Positions 1 through 9,289 of a stretch of DNA of 26,990 nucleotides are shown here, one piece after another. The position numbers were made by a program, and so were the translations under genes. Source of the stretch: Bacillota bacterium. GTDB taxonomy: Bacteria > Bacillota > Clostridia > Acetivibrionales > Acetivibrionaceae. The DNA is taken from positions 1-26,990 of the forward strand of contig JAEZUI010000238.1 of NCBI GenBank assembly GCA_023421115.1. Reading direction: 5' to 3'. How positions within the stretch are numbered: position 1 is the first letter of the stretch; every line of letters starts with the position of its first letter. The notes under the pieces are model-generated. The model saw only the letters and a list, made by a program, of their open reading frames with translations. It made no database searches and was not told where the DNA came from.

Positions 1-172
1 ACTCTCAAGTATACTAACATAACTAGAAAAATCATTCAAGAATATCATCTTTGTACTATATTTAGAGTATTTTCATATATCTTAAAGATGTCGTAAAAAG
101 TCGGTTGTAGCCACACGGACGGAATTCAACAATATTCTTAGAGAAATGGATGTTATGTTTCATGAACAATAT
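1..172. other. non-coding flank, nothing recognised
   Basis: This is the sequence downstream of the MoxR operon on the minus strand. A patch at about 91-135 is less AT-rich than its surroundings. I see no convincing start codon, terminator hairpin or known RNA motif. Confidence 0.4.
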
Positions 173-1561
173 TTATACTCTCTTTATTTTGTTAATTATT
201 TCAATACTCTTAATGGTATTCTCTTTGGTATTATCTACTTGGCTAACCTTTGGCATTTTGTCACCATATTTTACTCTGTCATATAATGATGTAATCTCCC
301 AGAAGGGTTCATCTAATTGATCAATTTCTTTAGCCTTTTTATAAATTTCTCCTGTACTATAGGACTTTTTTATATCTACTCCTTTTGCACTCATATATTT
401 TAAAATAAGACCATATAAATACTTGACTTTTTCCTTAGGATTTTCAATTTTTTCTACCTGTTTTAATGCCCTACTTATATTTGGAATATCCTTTGGCTTT
501 TTACTCATTTTTGAAATGTCAGAAGGCAAGACCCTCTCAATTCTATCTGTATAATAATGAGTTTTCTCCTCTTTGCACTCAGTTTTTTCAAATAAGTTTA
601 TAATTTTTTCAACAAGGCGTTTAAAAGTATTCTTTAAAAAAGGAATCAGTACATGGATAGTTAATACAGTAACTATTTTATAAACAGTAAAAGCAACCAA
701 TAGAATTGCTATTATATTGCATACCGTATCAATGATTGGATTCCCACCATTACCTTCATTGTTAAAATAATCTATCTCAGGAGAACTTGGTAAGTCCATT
801 TCTTCGATACTAACAAACTGTTGAAACTTTTCCATTATAGTGCTGAAAAAATTCCACAATACGCTAAGGACTGACCTGAGCAAGCTTACTAATCCCTGTA
901 AGCCAGCTATTAATGCATCTCTAAAATAATAAACCCCTACTATTAATAAAAAAAACACAATTATTTTTTTTGTATTATAACTTCTCATTTTTTCAGGTAT
1001 TCCAGAAGCTTTATCGAACCTTTTAGAAAAAATACTATCTAGGTTGCTTTGATTTCTTATTACAAGAAGAAAAAAGGCATATATAAATGTGAAAATATAA
1101 AATTGATTTTTAAGATGTTTATGTTCTTCAAAATATGTAGAAAAAACTAATGCCAAAAGAAGCATTACTATACCAACATATATTTTAGATCCGCTTATTA
1201 AGTAAGTATATTCTTTAAAATACACTCTAATTGTAAGAAAGCAAAGAATTGCTGTTATAAATGCTCCAAATATTGTTGATAAAATTCCATAGGAGAAAAA
1301 ATATATTATAGAAACTATTATAGGAATTATCAAAAATCCATGTGCTAGTATAATATCTTTTCTAGTATAATTTTCGTGCATAATAAGGCTTACTGCTATA
1401 AATGTACTAAAAATAACAACTAAATAAAATAAACCATCCCAAAATTCTTTGTTTTCTTTAAATAAAGAAATTCTCACAATGTTTGTTAGTGGATAAACGC
1501 TTAGAAACATAGCTATTATTGACATAATTTTAAGTAGGGTTTCTCTCTTTTTTTCATTCAT
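173..1561 (-). CDS. DUF4129 domain multi-pass membrane protein
   Basis: A 462-residue membrane protein, third gene of a MoxR-DUF58-DUF4129 operon. Hydrophobic segments lie at about residues 10-30, 43-62, 75-110, 127-143, 150-167, 199-217 and 283-312, followed by a soluble basic C-terminal part. Residues about 370-445 match the DUF4129 pattern: a helical stretch containing LKYMSAKG, then TSLYDRVKYGD, the equivalent of the family's conserved YERxRYG ending. In many bacteria DUF4129 is fused to or follows a transglutaminase-like domain; no such domain is present here. Its ATG overlaps the end of the DUF58 gene by 8 nt, which indicates translational coupling. The molecular role of the family is not established; a link to envelope or secreted-protein processing is inferred from operon partners elsewhere. 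Confidence 0.8.
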   Translation of the reverse strand: MNEKKRETLLKIMSIIAMFLSVYPLTNIVRISLFKENKEFWDGLFYLVVIFSTFIAVSLIMHENYTRKDIILAHGFLIIPIIVSIIYFFSYGILSTIFGAFITAILCFLTIRVYFKEYTYLISGSKIYVGIVMLLLALVFSTYFEEHKHLKNQFYIFTFIYAFFLLVIRNQSNLDSIFSKRFDKASGIPEKMRSYNTKKIIVFFLLIVGVYYFRDALIAGLQGLVSLLRSVLSVLWNFFSTIMEKFQQFVSIEEMDLPSSPEIDYFNNEGNGGNPIIDTVCNIIAILLVAFTVYKIVTVLTIHVLIPFLKNTFKRLVEKIINLFEKTECKEEKTHYYTDRIERVLPSDISKMSKKPKDIPNISRALKQVEKIENPKEKVKYLYGLILKYMSAKGVDIKKSYSTGEIYKKAKEIDQLDEPFWEITSLYDRVKYGDKMPKVSQVDNTKENTIKSIEIINKIKRV

Positions 1562-2690
1562 AAAGATTTTCCTTTCTAAAAGGAATATAAATATCTAAAT
1601 CTCCAGGTGAATTTTCTTTTTCAACGGTGTTTAATAGCATTATAGAAACATTGTTTTTTTCTGCTTTTATTTTTCTGATGGTATGGCATATTTCTTTTGT
1701 CAAATAAGAGGTCAATATTATAACTTCTGTGTTTGAATAGTTTTGACAAATGTCATTAATAAAGAATTCAAAATCCTGAGCCTTTTTTAATTTAAGCCTT
1801 GCAAGAATATTTAATAGCTCATTTATATGTTCCTGCCCCGAGAACTCTTTAGTAAGTATTACTTTTTCATCTTCATTAATAATACTTCCATTTGTAGAAA
1901 AACTCAAAGGCAGACCCTGCATTAATGCTTTATTAAATATAGTCGCTGCAACCTTTATTCCAAATTCTATAAATTCTTTATTGATAACAGTTTCCGGTTC
2001 ATTGTCTTGAGACTGAATATTTAAAATAACAGCAGTTCTTAAATTGGTGGTAAAGTCATTCTTTTTTACCATAAGTCTACCTCGGTTCGCTGTTGCCTTC
2101 CAATGAATTCGATTTAAAGCATCACCTGCCATATATTCTCTCAGCCCTGAAAACATAAAGGGGTCATCATTTATCCATCTTCTTACAATGGTGTCCCCTA
2201 TAAAACGGCTTGCCGGTCTAAAGCACTCTTCAAGTATTATTGTTGCTGGATAAACAAGCAAATCAGTTTTAATATCTATAACGGTAGATAAATCTGAAAA
2301 GGAACCTAAAAAATCCCCACCAACAAGTGTTATTTTATCAATTTCAAAATATCCTCTTTTACTACATTTTACATTCCATCGTCGTGTAGTTTTCTGATAG
2401 CTTTTTAGAAAAAAGTTGCTTGTTACAAAGCGACTTTCCTGTGCTAAAACAGCATCCTTCCCAGCAAAATCAAGCCATTTTGAAGTATATATTTCAGCCT
2501 TTATCCAGGAAATGGGAAGAATCTTTTTGTTATATATTATTTCTTCAAGATAAATATTATCTCCTTCAGTAGCTTTATCCACATTAAAATGACACGAATA
2601 CTCAAGATTGTGAAATAAGAAGAAATTTAATAAAAAGCCTTGAATATAAATTGCAGCTAGAAATATTATAACTACAGCAAGAATCTCCAT
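1554..2690 (-). CDS. DUF58 domain protein
   Basis: A 378-residue protein with an N-terminal membrane anchor (about residues 2-26), then a beta-rich region, then the DUF58 core. The family signature is clear: REYMAGD at 184-190 followed by RIHWKATAN at 194-202. The C-terminal part (about 210-370) looks like a vWA-like alpha/beta fold, as expected for the family, but I see no complete MIDAS motif. DUF58 proteins are encoded next to MoxR AAA ATPases, which are thought to act on them as chaperone-like partners. The gene starts 12 nt after MoxR ends and overlaps the DUF4129 gene by 8 nt, so all three are one transcript. Confidence 0.87.
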   Translation of the reverse strand: MEILAVVIIFLAAIYIQGFLLNFFLFHNLEYSCHFNVDKATEGDNIYLEEIIYNKKILPISWIKAEIYTSKWLDFAGKDAVLAQESRFVTSNFFLKSYQKTTRRWNVKCSKRGYFEIDKITLVGGDFLGSFSDLSTVIDIKTDLLVYPATIILEECFRPASRFIGDTIVRRWINDDPFMFSGLREYMAGDALNRIHWKATANRGRLMVKKNDFTTNLRTAVILNIQSQDNEPETVINKEFIEFGIKVAATIFNKALMQGLPLSFSTNGSIINEDEKVILTKEFSGQEHINELLNILARLKLKKAQDFEFFINDICQNYSNTEVIILTSYLTKEICHTIRKIKAEKNNVSIMLLNTVEKENSPGDLDIYIPFRKENLYE

Positions 2691-2702
2691 AAAATTCTCC
2701 TT

Positions 2703-3656
2703 TTAAAAATCTTCCAAAGGTACCTTTATTCTATCTAAAATTCGTAATATGGCAGTTTCTGAAGCTTTTGTTTCCTCTGACATTGCATATCCTTTAACTA
2801 ATAGTCGATGTGCTAATACAGGTACTGCCATATGTTTTATATCATCAGGAGATACAAAGTCACGTTCTTGAAGGGCTGCATAAGCCTGTGATGCTTTCAT
2901 AAGTGCAATACAACCTCTAGGGCTTACACCTAAAATTACATTTTCAAACTTCCTTGTTTCTTCAACAATTTCCACAATATAATCTTTCACTATTGCGCCT
3001 ATTTTTACTTTGCTTAATGTGTTTTGAGCTTCTATTATTTCTTGCTTATTAGTTACACAATCTATAGTTTCAAAAGGGCTTCTTTCTTCAAATATATCTA
3101 GCATTTTTCTGCTCTCTTCAATTAAAGGGTAGCCTATTTTTAGTTTAATGAGAAAACGGTCAAGTTGTGCTTCTGGTAGTGGAAAAGTTCCGTGTATTTC
3201 AACAGGATTTTGAGTTGCAATAACTAAGAATGGTCTAGAAAGACTTTTGGTTTCGCCATCAACTGTAACCTGTTTTTCTTCCATACACTCTAGTAAACTT
3301 GACTGTGTCCTTGGAGTAGCTCTGTTAATTTCATCAGCCAATAAAATATTTGTAAATACAGGGCCTGGCCTAAACTCAAATTCACAATTTTTTTGATTGT
3401 AATAATTTATTCCGGTAATATCAGATGGCAAAAGATCTGGAGTAAACTGAATCCTATTAAAATCACAGTCTATAGACTTGGCAAGACATTTTGCCAGCAT
3501 TGTTTTCCCTACACCAGGAACATCTTCAAGTAAAACATGGCCTGAGGACAAAAGCGAAACCAGTACAAGGTCGATAACATCCTCTTTTCCAACTATTACT
3601 TTTGAAATGTTTGCTTTTACCTTTTCGCATAATTGTTTTATATCTGAAATCTCCAT
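2703..3656 (-). CDS. MoxR family AAA+ ATPase
   Basis: A 317-residue MoxR-type AAA+ ATPase, the usual length. Walker A is DVPGVGKT at 45-52, Walker B LLADEINR at 105-112, sensor 1 ATQNP at 147-151, and the arginine-containing EAQLDRF lies at 162-168. SPRG in the C-terminal lid domain is the sensor 2 region. MoxR proteins are chaperone-like ATPases that work with DUF58/vWA partners; the adjacent DUF58 and DUF4129 genes are the expected set. It is the first gene of the operon. A perfect AAGGAGGT ribosome-binding site lies at 3664-3671 (minus strand), 7 nt before the ATG. Confidence 0.92.
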   Translation of the reverse strand: MEISDIKQLCEKVKANISKVIVGKEDVIDLVLVSLLSSGHVLLEDVPGVGKTMLAKCLAKSIDCDFNRIQFTPDLLPSDITGINYYNQKNCEFEFRPGPVFTNILLADEINRATPRTQSSLLECMEEKQVTVDGETKSLSRPFLVIATQNPVEIHGTFPLPEAQLDRFLIKLKIGYPLIEESRKMLDIFEERSPFETIDCVTNKQEIIEAQNTLSKVKIGAIVKDYIVEIVEETRKFENVILGVSPRGCIALMKASQAYAALQERDFVSPDDIKHMAVPVLAHRLLVKGYAMSEETKASETAILRILDRIKVPLEDF

Positions 3657-3750
3657 TATAAAGACCTCCTTAAATAGTATAAAACACTACTTGTGAAAAA
3701 CTGGTTAAATCGACTTTAAGGTTTGGAAAATATATTTAAGCATTATTCAA

Positions 3751-3780
3751 ATTATATCATATATTAAGTTGAGTAAACAA
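3751..3780 (-). promoter_or_regulatory. candidate sigma-A promoter of the MoxR operon
   Basis: On the minus strand TTGTTT (3775-3780) and TATAAT (3751-3756) are separated by 18 nt, about 95 nt upstream of the MoxR start. The -10 is perfect, the -35 is weak. Confidence 0.45.
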
Positions 3781-3799
3781 TGGTAGTATGTTTACTCAA
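3769..3799. promoter_or_regulatory. 10-bp inverted repeat, possible operator
   Basis: TTGAGTAAAC (3769-3778) and GTTTACTCAA (3790-3799) are perfect inverted copies separated by 11 nt. The left arm covers the -35 of the MoxR promoter. There is no T-run, so it does not look like a terminator. It lies between divergently transcribed genes, and the centre-to-centre distance of 21 bp suits a dimeric repressor. The regulator is unknown. Confidence 0.45.
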
Positions 3800-3953
3800 G
3801 CTTACATTTTGTTTGAGAAGAAGGGAGAGTTTGCGGCAATTGAGAATATCATAGAAACAGAGCTTTGATTTTGATATAATTGAGCATGAAAGGAACATTA
3901 AAATTGTCCCTTTTTAGAATAGGATAATTGAAATTGGATTAGGAGAAATACAA

Positions 3954-4841
3954 ATGAAAATGTTTAAAAAGGTTTATATTGAAATAACAAATGTATGTAA
4001 TCTAGCCTGTAGTTTTTGTCCTAAGACAATGCGAAACCCCGAGTTTATGAAAATAGAGACCTTTAGAAATATTCTAGAGCAAATAAAACCGTATACCGAT
4101 TATATATTTTTTCATGTAAAGGGTGAACCGCTCCTTCATCCTGATTTGGACAAATTTTTGGATTTGAGTTTTGATAAAGGCTTTAAAGTAAATATAACTT
4201 CAAATGGAACACTTATAAATATAGTGAAAGATAAGATAATCTTAAAACCCGCATTAAGACAAGTTAACTTTTCTTTGCACAGTTTTGAGGGCAAGGATGG
4301 ATGTAACAATGAATTTGAATACATCAATAATATTCTTTTGTTTACAAGAGAGGCAAGGGAGAAGTCTAATGTTATTATATCTTATAGGCTATGGAATTTA
4401 GAACAGGATAATACAGTCAACCTAGAAATGAAAAGAAACCGTGATATTTTGGAGATAATAGAAAAAGAATTTAACCTAAACTATAAAATACAGGAGCAGG
4501 TTACCCCACAAAGGGGCATAAAAATCGCCGAAAAGGTTTACTTAAACCAAGATTGTGAATTTAAATGGCCAGACCTAAAAGAGGAAGAAGATAATGGTGT
4601 TGGCTTTTGTTATGGACTTAGGGACCAGATCGCCATATTGGTTGACGGAACTGTTGTCCCTTGCTGTCTTGATGGTGAGGGTATTATTAACCTTGGGAAT
4701 ATAAAAACTGTTGACTTTTCCAAGATAATTGAAAGTGATAGGGCAAAAGACATTTTCAATGGTTTTTCAAGAAGGGTCGCAGTTGAAGAGCTATGCAGAA
4801 AGTGTGGCTATAGAAAGAAGTTTGGTACAGACAGGCTATAA
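3954..4841 (+). CDS. radical SAM protein with SPASM-like C-terminus
   Basis: A 295-residue radical SAM enzyme. The CxxxCxxC cluster for the SAM-binding 4Fe-4S centre is CNLACSFC at residues 15-22. A glycine motif GEPLLHP follows at about 57-63, then ITSNGT. The C-terminal third carries further cysteines (GFC, VPCC and LCRKCGYR), which resembles a SPASM/twitch auxiliary-cluster domain. Such proteins modify peptides or act as anaerobic sulfatase-type maturases, but no precursor peptide, sulfatase or exporter is adjacent, so the substrate is unknown. AGGAG at 3941-3945 supports the ATG at 3954. It is monocistronic and divergent from the MoxR operon. Confidence 0.82.
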   Translation: MKMFKKVYIEITNVCNLACSFCPKTMRNPEFMKIETFRNILEQIKPYTDYIFFHVKGEPLLHPDLDKFLDLSFDKGFKVNITSNGTLINIVKDKIILKPALRQVNFSLHSFEGKDGCNNEFEYINNILLFTREAREKSNVIISYRLWNLEQDNTVNLEMKRNRDILEIIEKEFNLNYKIQEQVTPQRGIKIAEKVYLNQDCEFKWPDLKEEEDNGVGFCYGLRDQIAILVDGTVVPCCLDGEGIINLGNIKTVDFSKIIESDRAKDIFNGFSRRVAVEELCRKCGYRKKFGTDRL

Positions 4842-4994
4842 TAGTACAATAACTTAATATTTATCTGAAATTTTTTTATATAAATGAATTAGTGGGAAAA
4901 TAGTGGAAATAATTCATATTAGAGATGCTAAAAAACACTAGTGATCTTAAAAAGACTTTTATATGAAAACTAAAAAGATAAATGGAGGGTTATT

Positions 4995-6653
4995 GTGGCT
5001 AAGAGTAAGAACAAACTAAGAGTTATTCCCCTTGGTGGATTAGGGGAGATAGGAAAGAATATTACTGTATTTGAGTATGGAGATGACATTTTTATAGTAG
5101 ACTGCGGTACGGCATTCCCTGATGATGAAATGTTAGGGATAGACCTTGTGTTGCCTGATACGACTTATCTTACAAAAAACAGGGATAGGGTAAGAGGAAT
5201 TATCATTACTCACGGACATGAAGACCATATCGGTGGATTACCCTATATACTTAAAGAAATCAATGCACCTGTTTTTGGAAGCAGGCTTGCTTTAGGATTG
5301 TTGGAGTATAAGTTGGAAGAGCACGGAATACTTTCAAAATGTAACCTTCAGCCTGTAAAGCCGGGACAAACCATTGAATTGGGTGTTTTTAAAGTAGAGT
5401 TTATAAAGACAACACACAGTATAGTTGATGCCATGGCCTTGGCTATTTATACTCCCGTCGGAACAATTGTACATACATCGGATTTTAAGGTAGACTACAC
5501 ACCTATTTCCGGTGAACCTATTGATCTTCCTCGTTTTGCAGAGATTGGGAGAGAAGGTGTTTTGCTGCTGATGTGCGATAGCACAAATGTTGAACGTCCG
5601 GGTTATACAATGTCAGAAAGGACTGTTGGAGAGACTTTTCACGACTTGTTCCGTAATGCAAACAGCAGAATCCTTATTGCAACTTTTGCTTCTAATGTCC
5701 ATAGAATTCAACAAATAGTGGATGCGGCAGTTAAATATGACCGAAAGATTGCACTATGCGGCAGAAGTATGGTGAATGTCTGCAACAAGGCGAGGGAACT
5801 TGGATATTTGAATATACCCGAGGATACTCTTGTAGATATAGAGTATGCAAAAAAATATGTAGGTGAAAAGCTTGTAATTATTTCTACAGGAAGTCAGGGG
5901 GAACCTATGTCTGCACTGTCGAGAATTGCAGCCGGAGATCATAGGCAGGTTGAAATCGTACCTGGTGATATGGTTATAATTTCCGCTACACCTATTCCCG
6001 GAAATGAAAAATCTGTATCCTGTGTTGTAAATGAACTGTTTAAAAAGGGTGCAGAGGTAATATATGAATCTCTTGCAGACGTTCATGTTTCAGGACATGC
6101 TTGCCAGGAAGAACTTAAACTGATACATAGATTGGTAAATCCACAGTATTTTATGCCTGTTCATGGAGAATATCGCCACCTAAAAAAGCATGCAGATCTT
6201 GCACATAGTCTTGGAATGGACGAAGATAGAACTTTGATCATGGAAATTGGCCAAGTACTTGAGATAGACAATTTCGGAGCCCAGATTAATGGAAGGGTTA
6301 CTTCCGGTAAAGTGCTTGTTGACGGGCTTGGTATTGGAGATGTAGGTAACATAGTATTAAGAGACAGAAAACGCCTGTCTGAAGATGGTATGATAATTGC
6401 AGTTGCAACCATTCAAAGGGAAACAAGTGCTGTTATTAATGGGCCGGATGTTTTAACAAGAGGCTTTGTGTATGAAAGGGAATCGGAAGAATTTATGGAG
6501 GATGTTAAACAGGTGTGCATGGAAGCAATACAAAAGAGCAGCAACAGAAATTTGACTTCAAAAAAGAATAAAATCAAAGAAACTATAAGAGATTATGTTT
6601 ATCAAAAAACTAAACGTACGCCTATGGTAATTCCTATAATTGTGGAAATTTGA
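4995..6653 (+). CDS. rnjA: ribonuclease J
   Basis: A 552-residue metallo-beta-lactamase/beta-CASP ribonuclease, full length for RNase J (about 555). It combines 5'-to-3' exonuclease and endonuclease activity on mRNA and rRNA in Firmicutes. The zinc ligands are visible: HGHEDH at 73-78, H141 in THSIVDAM and D163 in HTSDFK. Beta-CASP motifs follow (LMCDSTN, ATFASNVHR, STGSQGEP, VHVSGHA, MPVHGEYRH). The C-terminal domain after about residue 450 is typical. The start is GTG at 4995 behind GGAGGG at 4984-4989. A strong terminator follows, so it is probably a single-gene transcript. It could be J1 or J2; the paralog cannot be decided from this window. Confidence 0.95.
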   Translation: MAKSKNKLRVIPLGGLGEIGKNITVFEYGDDIFIVDCGTAFPDDEMLGIDLVLPDTTYLTKNRDRVRGIIITHGHEDHIGGLPYILKEINAPVFGSRLALGLLEYKLEEHGILSKCNLQPVKPGQTIELGVFKVEFIKTTHSIVDAMALAIYTPVGTIVHTSDFKVDYTPISGEPIDLPRFAEIGREGVLLLMCDSTNVERPGYTMSERTVGETFHDLFRNANSRILIATFASNVHRIQQIVDAAVKYDRKIALCGRSMVNVCNKARELGYLNIPEDTLVDIEYAKKYVGEKLVIISTGSQGEPMSALSRIAAGDHRQVEIVPGDMVIISATPIPGNEKSVSCVVNELFKKGAEVIYESLADVHVSGHACQEELKLIHRLVNPQYFMPVHGEYRHLKKHADLAHSLGMDEDRTLIMEIGQVLEIDNFGAQINGRVTSGKVLVDGLGIGDVGNIVLRDRKRLSEDGMIIAVATIQRETSAVINGPDVLTRGFVYERESEEFMEDVKQVCMEAIQKSSNRNLTSKKNKIKETIRDYVYQKTKRTPMVIPIIVEI

Positions 6654-6725
6654 TGGATTGAGGATATTTCTAAAAAGCTATTAGCGTAAGTTTCTGTAAA
6701 TCAGTTATTTTGAAAACGGCTTAGG

Positions 6726-6760
6726 GCAAGCATTGACTAAAATATCAATGCTTGCTTTAT
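6726..6760 (+). terminator. Rho-independent terminator of RNase J gene
   Basis: GCAAGCATTGA (6726-6736) pairs perfectly with TCAATGCTTGC (6745-6755): an 11-bp stem with an 8-nt loop, followed by a short T-rich tail. Confidence 0.85.
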
Positions 6761-6787
6761 ATAATTATACATCTTTATTTATTGAAA

Positions 6788-6796
6788 TGTTATAAT
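6788..6796 (+). promoter_or_regulatory. candidate extended -10 promoter of the DEAD-box helicase
   Basis: TGTTATAAT (6788-6796) is a perfect extended -10 element, about 55 nt upstream of the helicase ATG. No good -35 was found at standard spacing, which extended -10 promoters tolerate. Confidence 0.45.
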
Positions 6797-6851
6797 GTAA
6801 AGGATATAGAGACTTATACAAAACTACAAACATAGTGAGAGAGAGGATGCA

Positions 6852-8297
6852 ATGATACAATCAAGTTTTGAGAATTATAAATTAAGTAGTGAACTGTTAA
6901 AAGCAATAAGTATGTTGAATTATCAAAGTCCTACGAAAGTTCAGGAATTGGTTATACCGGCTGTGCTAGAACAAAAGGATGTAATTGTAAAGTCGCAGAC
7001 CGGAAGCGGAAAGACTGCAGCCTTTGGTATTCCGATATGCGACCTTTTGGATTGGGAAGAAAACAAACCCCAGGCACTAGTGATTACACCGACAAGGGAG
7101 CTTGCCATGCAAGTTAAAGAGGATATTTTTAATTTGGGAAGGTTCAAGAGGATTAAAGTAGTTGAAGTATTTGGGAAATCCTCTTTTTATAACCAGCAAA
7201 GGGAGCTGAAACAAAAAAACCACGTTGTGGTCGGAACACCTGGCCGCATAATGGATCATTTGGAAAGAGGAACTTTTGATACATCAAAAATAAAGTATCT
7301 TGTAATAGATGAAGCCGATGAAATGCTTAGTATGGGCTTTATAGAGCAAATTGAAAGCATAATTGAGAAACTTCCAAAAGAGCGAACCACCATTTTGCTA
7401 TCGGCTACAATGCATAAGGACATAGTGGGTTTATGTAATAAATACATGAATAATCCAAAACAAGTAGAAATAGAAGAGGAAAGTAAAGCAATAGACAGAA
7501 TAACTCAAGAAAGATATAACATAGTGGAAAACGGCAAGTTAGACCTTTTAAGGGACATAACCGTTGTTGAAAACCCAGATAGCTGTATAATTTTTTGTAG
7601 TACAAAGATAAAAACTGATGAGCTTTTCGAAGAAATGAAAAAGTTAGAATATACCTGTGAGAAACTCCATGGAGGTATGGACCAAAGTGACAGGTTAAGA
7701 GCAATGAAGGATTTTAGGCAGGGGCATTTTAGATATCTTGTAACTACAGATGTTGCAGCTAGGGGAATAGATATAGATGACATTTCACTTGTAATAAATT
7801 ATGATATTCCGCAAGATAAAGAGAGTTATGTCCACAGGATAGGAAGGACAGGACGTGTAGGCAGAAGTGGCAAAGCAATTACTTTTGTAACACCGGAGGA
7901 AAGCAAATATTTAAAAGATATACAGGAGTATATCGGAAAAGAAATAGAATTAAAAGATAGCCCGTATAAGGATACTGTAGCGGGTAAAAAACAAGAATTT
8001 TTTGAAAAGATGAAGGCTTTACCGGAAATTAAGCAGAAAAAAGGTGAACAATTAAGCCGTGATATTGTAAAATTACATATCAATGCAGGCAAGAAAACAA
8101 AGATGAGAGCAGTTGATATTGTAGGTACAATTTGCAGTATAGAGGGAGTTACATCAGACGATATAGGTGTGATAAATATTGCGGATGTATCGACTTTTGT
8201 GGAAATACTTAACAATAAAGGTGAGACAGTTTTTAAGGCCCTTAAGGATAAGCCTGTAAAGGGCAGAGTACGTAAGGTGAAAAGGGTTGAGATATAA
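6852..8297 (+). CDS. dbpA: DEAD-box RNA helicase, DbpA/YxiN type
   Basis: A 481-residue ATP-dependent RNA helicase. Motifs in order: conserved Gln in the Q motif (about residue 31), QTGSGKT at 49-55, TPTRELA at 79-85, TPGR at 129-132, DEAD at 153-156, SAT at 184-186, and HRIGRTGR near 330. After the two RecA domains a further domain (about 400-475, beginning VKLHINAGKKTKMRA) matches the DbpA RNA-binding domain, an RRM-like fold. In E. coli DbpA and B. subtilis YxiN this domain directs the enzyme to hairpin 92 of 23S rRNA during 50S assembly. The length fits YxiN. The SDR gene follows after 17 nt, so they are probably co-transcribed. Confidence 0.92.
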   Translation: MIQSSFENYKLSSELLKAISMLNYQSPTKVQELVIPAVLEQKDVIVKSQTGSGKTAAFGIPICDLLDWEENKPQALVITPTRELAMQVKEDIFNLGRFKRIKVVEVFGKSSFYNQQRELKQKNHVVVGTPGRIMDHLERGTFDTSKIKYLVIDEADEMLSMGFIEQIESIIEKLPKERTTILLSATMHKDIVGLCNKYMNNPKQVEIEEESKAIDRITQERYNIVENGKLDLLRDITVVENPDSCIIFCSTKIKTDELFEEMKKLEYTCEKLHGGMDQSDRLRAMKDFRQGHFRYLVTTDVAARGIDIDDISLVINYDIPQDKESYVHRIGRTGRVGRSGKAITFVTPEESKYLKDIQEYIGKEIELKDSPYKDTVAGKKQEFFEKMKALPEIKQKKGEQLSRDIVKLHINAGKKTKMRAVDIVGTICSIEGVTSDDIGVINIADVSTFVEILNNKGETVFKALKDKPVKGRVRKVKRVEI

Positions 8298-8314
8298 CAG
8301 GCTCGGAGGTCAAA

Positions 8315-9163
8315 ATGAATAAGGACAGTGTGGCAGTTATAACAGGTGCAAATTCAGGCATGGGTAAGGCAACTTCTGTTGAGCTTGCAAAAACAGGAGC
8401 AATTGTAGTAATGCTTTGCCGAAATAAGCTCAAGGGAGAAGAGGCTATAAAGGAAGTAAGGGATTTAACCGGCAATTCAAGAGTTGAGTTAATGATTTGT
8501 GATCTTGGATCTCTAAAAAGTATTGAGAATTTCTGCGCCGAATTTAAAAATAGATTTCAAAGACTTGACATGTTGATTAATAATGCAGGTGTAGTTCTTC
8601 CGGGAAGGCATGAGACTTTTGATGGCTTTGAGCTTCAATTTGGAGTGAACCATTTAGGTCATTTTCTTTTGACCAATAGACTCCTTGATATAATAATTGC
8701 AAGTGCACCGGCAAGAATTATAAATGTATCCTCCGGTGCTCATAAAATCGGAAAGATTCATTTTGATGATGTAAACCTTACCAGGAATTATAATGTTTGG
8801 CGTGCTTATGCTCAGTCTAAGTTGGCGAACATTTTGTTCACCTATGAGCTTGCAGATAGATTAAAGGATAGAGGGGTAACAGCAAACTGTTTGCATCCCG
8901 GGGCAGTAGCAACAGCTATGGGGATTAACAGGGATACAGGTTTTGGGACATTTATTACCCGAATGTTAAAACCTTTTTTTCAGACTCCCGAAAAGGGTGC
9001 TCAAACGGCTGTTTACCTTGCAACATCCCCAGATGTGGAAGGTGCTAACGGTAAATACTATTATCAAAAAAGACCTCTGCCCTCATCGAAAAGATCCTAT
9101 GATAAGGAAATAGGAAAAAGGCTATGGGAATTAAGTGAAAAGATGACTGGTATAAAGAGTTGA
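8315..9163 (+). CDS. short-chain dehydrogenase/reductase (retinol dehydrogenase-like)
   Basis: A 282-residue classical SDR with a Rossmann fold. The cofactor motif TGANSGMG is at 10-17, NNAG at 89-92, the catalytic Ser at 139/140 (NVSSG) and the YxxxK pair at Y165/K169. CRNK after beta-2 suggests NADP(H) preference. The C-terminal pattern (PEKGAQTAVYLATSP) is typical of the retinol-dehydrogenase-like branch, whose bacterial members have no fixed substrate. GGAGGT at 8305-8310 supports the ATG. It follows the helicase by 17 nt. There is no functional link to RNA metabolism, so the substrate is unknown. Confidence 0.88.
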   Translation: MNKDSVAVITGANSGMGKATSVELAKTGAIVVMLCRNKLKGEEAIKEVRDLTGNSRVELMICDLGSLKSIENFCAEFKNRFQRLDMLINNAGVVLPGRHETFDGFELQFGVNHLGHFLLTNRLLDIIIASAPARIINVSSGAHKIGKIHFDDVNLTRNYNVWRAYAQSKLANILFTYELADRLKDRGVTANCLHPGAVATAMGINRDTGFGTFITRMLKPFFQTPEKGAQTAVYLATSPDVEGANGKYYYQKRPLPSSKRSYDKEIGKRLWELSEKMTGIKS

Positions 9164-9260
9164 CTTTACTATAAATCTACTCCTAGCAAAAAGAGCTATA
9201 AACAAAAGCAATAAAGGATTAACCAAAATTAAAATTCTAAGAATAGATAGTTGAATTACA

Positions 9261-9289
9261 TTGACCCCATTTAGCTTTTTCTCTATAAT
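9261..9289 (+). promoter_or_regulatory. sigma-A promoter of the GH9 cellulase
   Basis: TTGACC (9261-9266), a 17-nt spacer and TATAAT (9284-9289). Transcription would begin near 9296, giving a 5' UTR of about 64 nt. This shows that the in-frame TTG at 9261 is not the start codon. Confidence 0.8.

Noticed and set aside
78..172. Open frame without a start codon running into the antisense of DUF4129
   Set aside because: No start codon, no recognised motif, and the rest is the antisense of a membrane protein, which stays open by composition.
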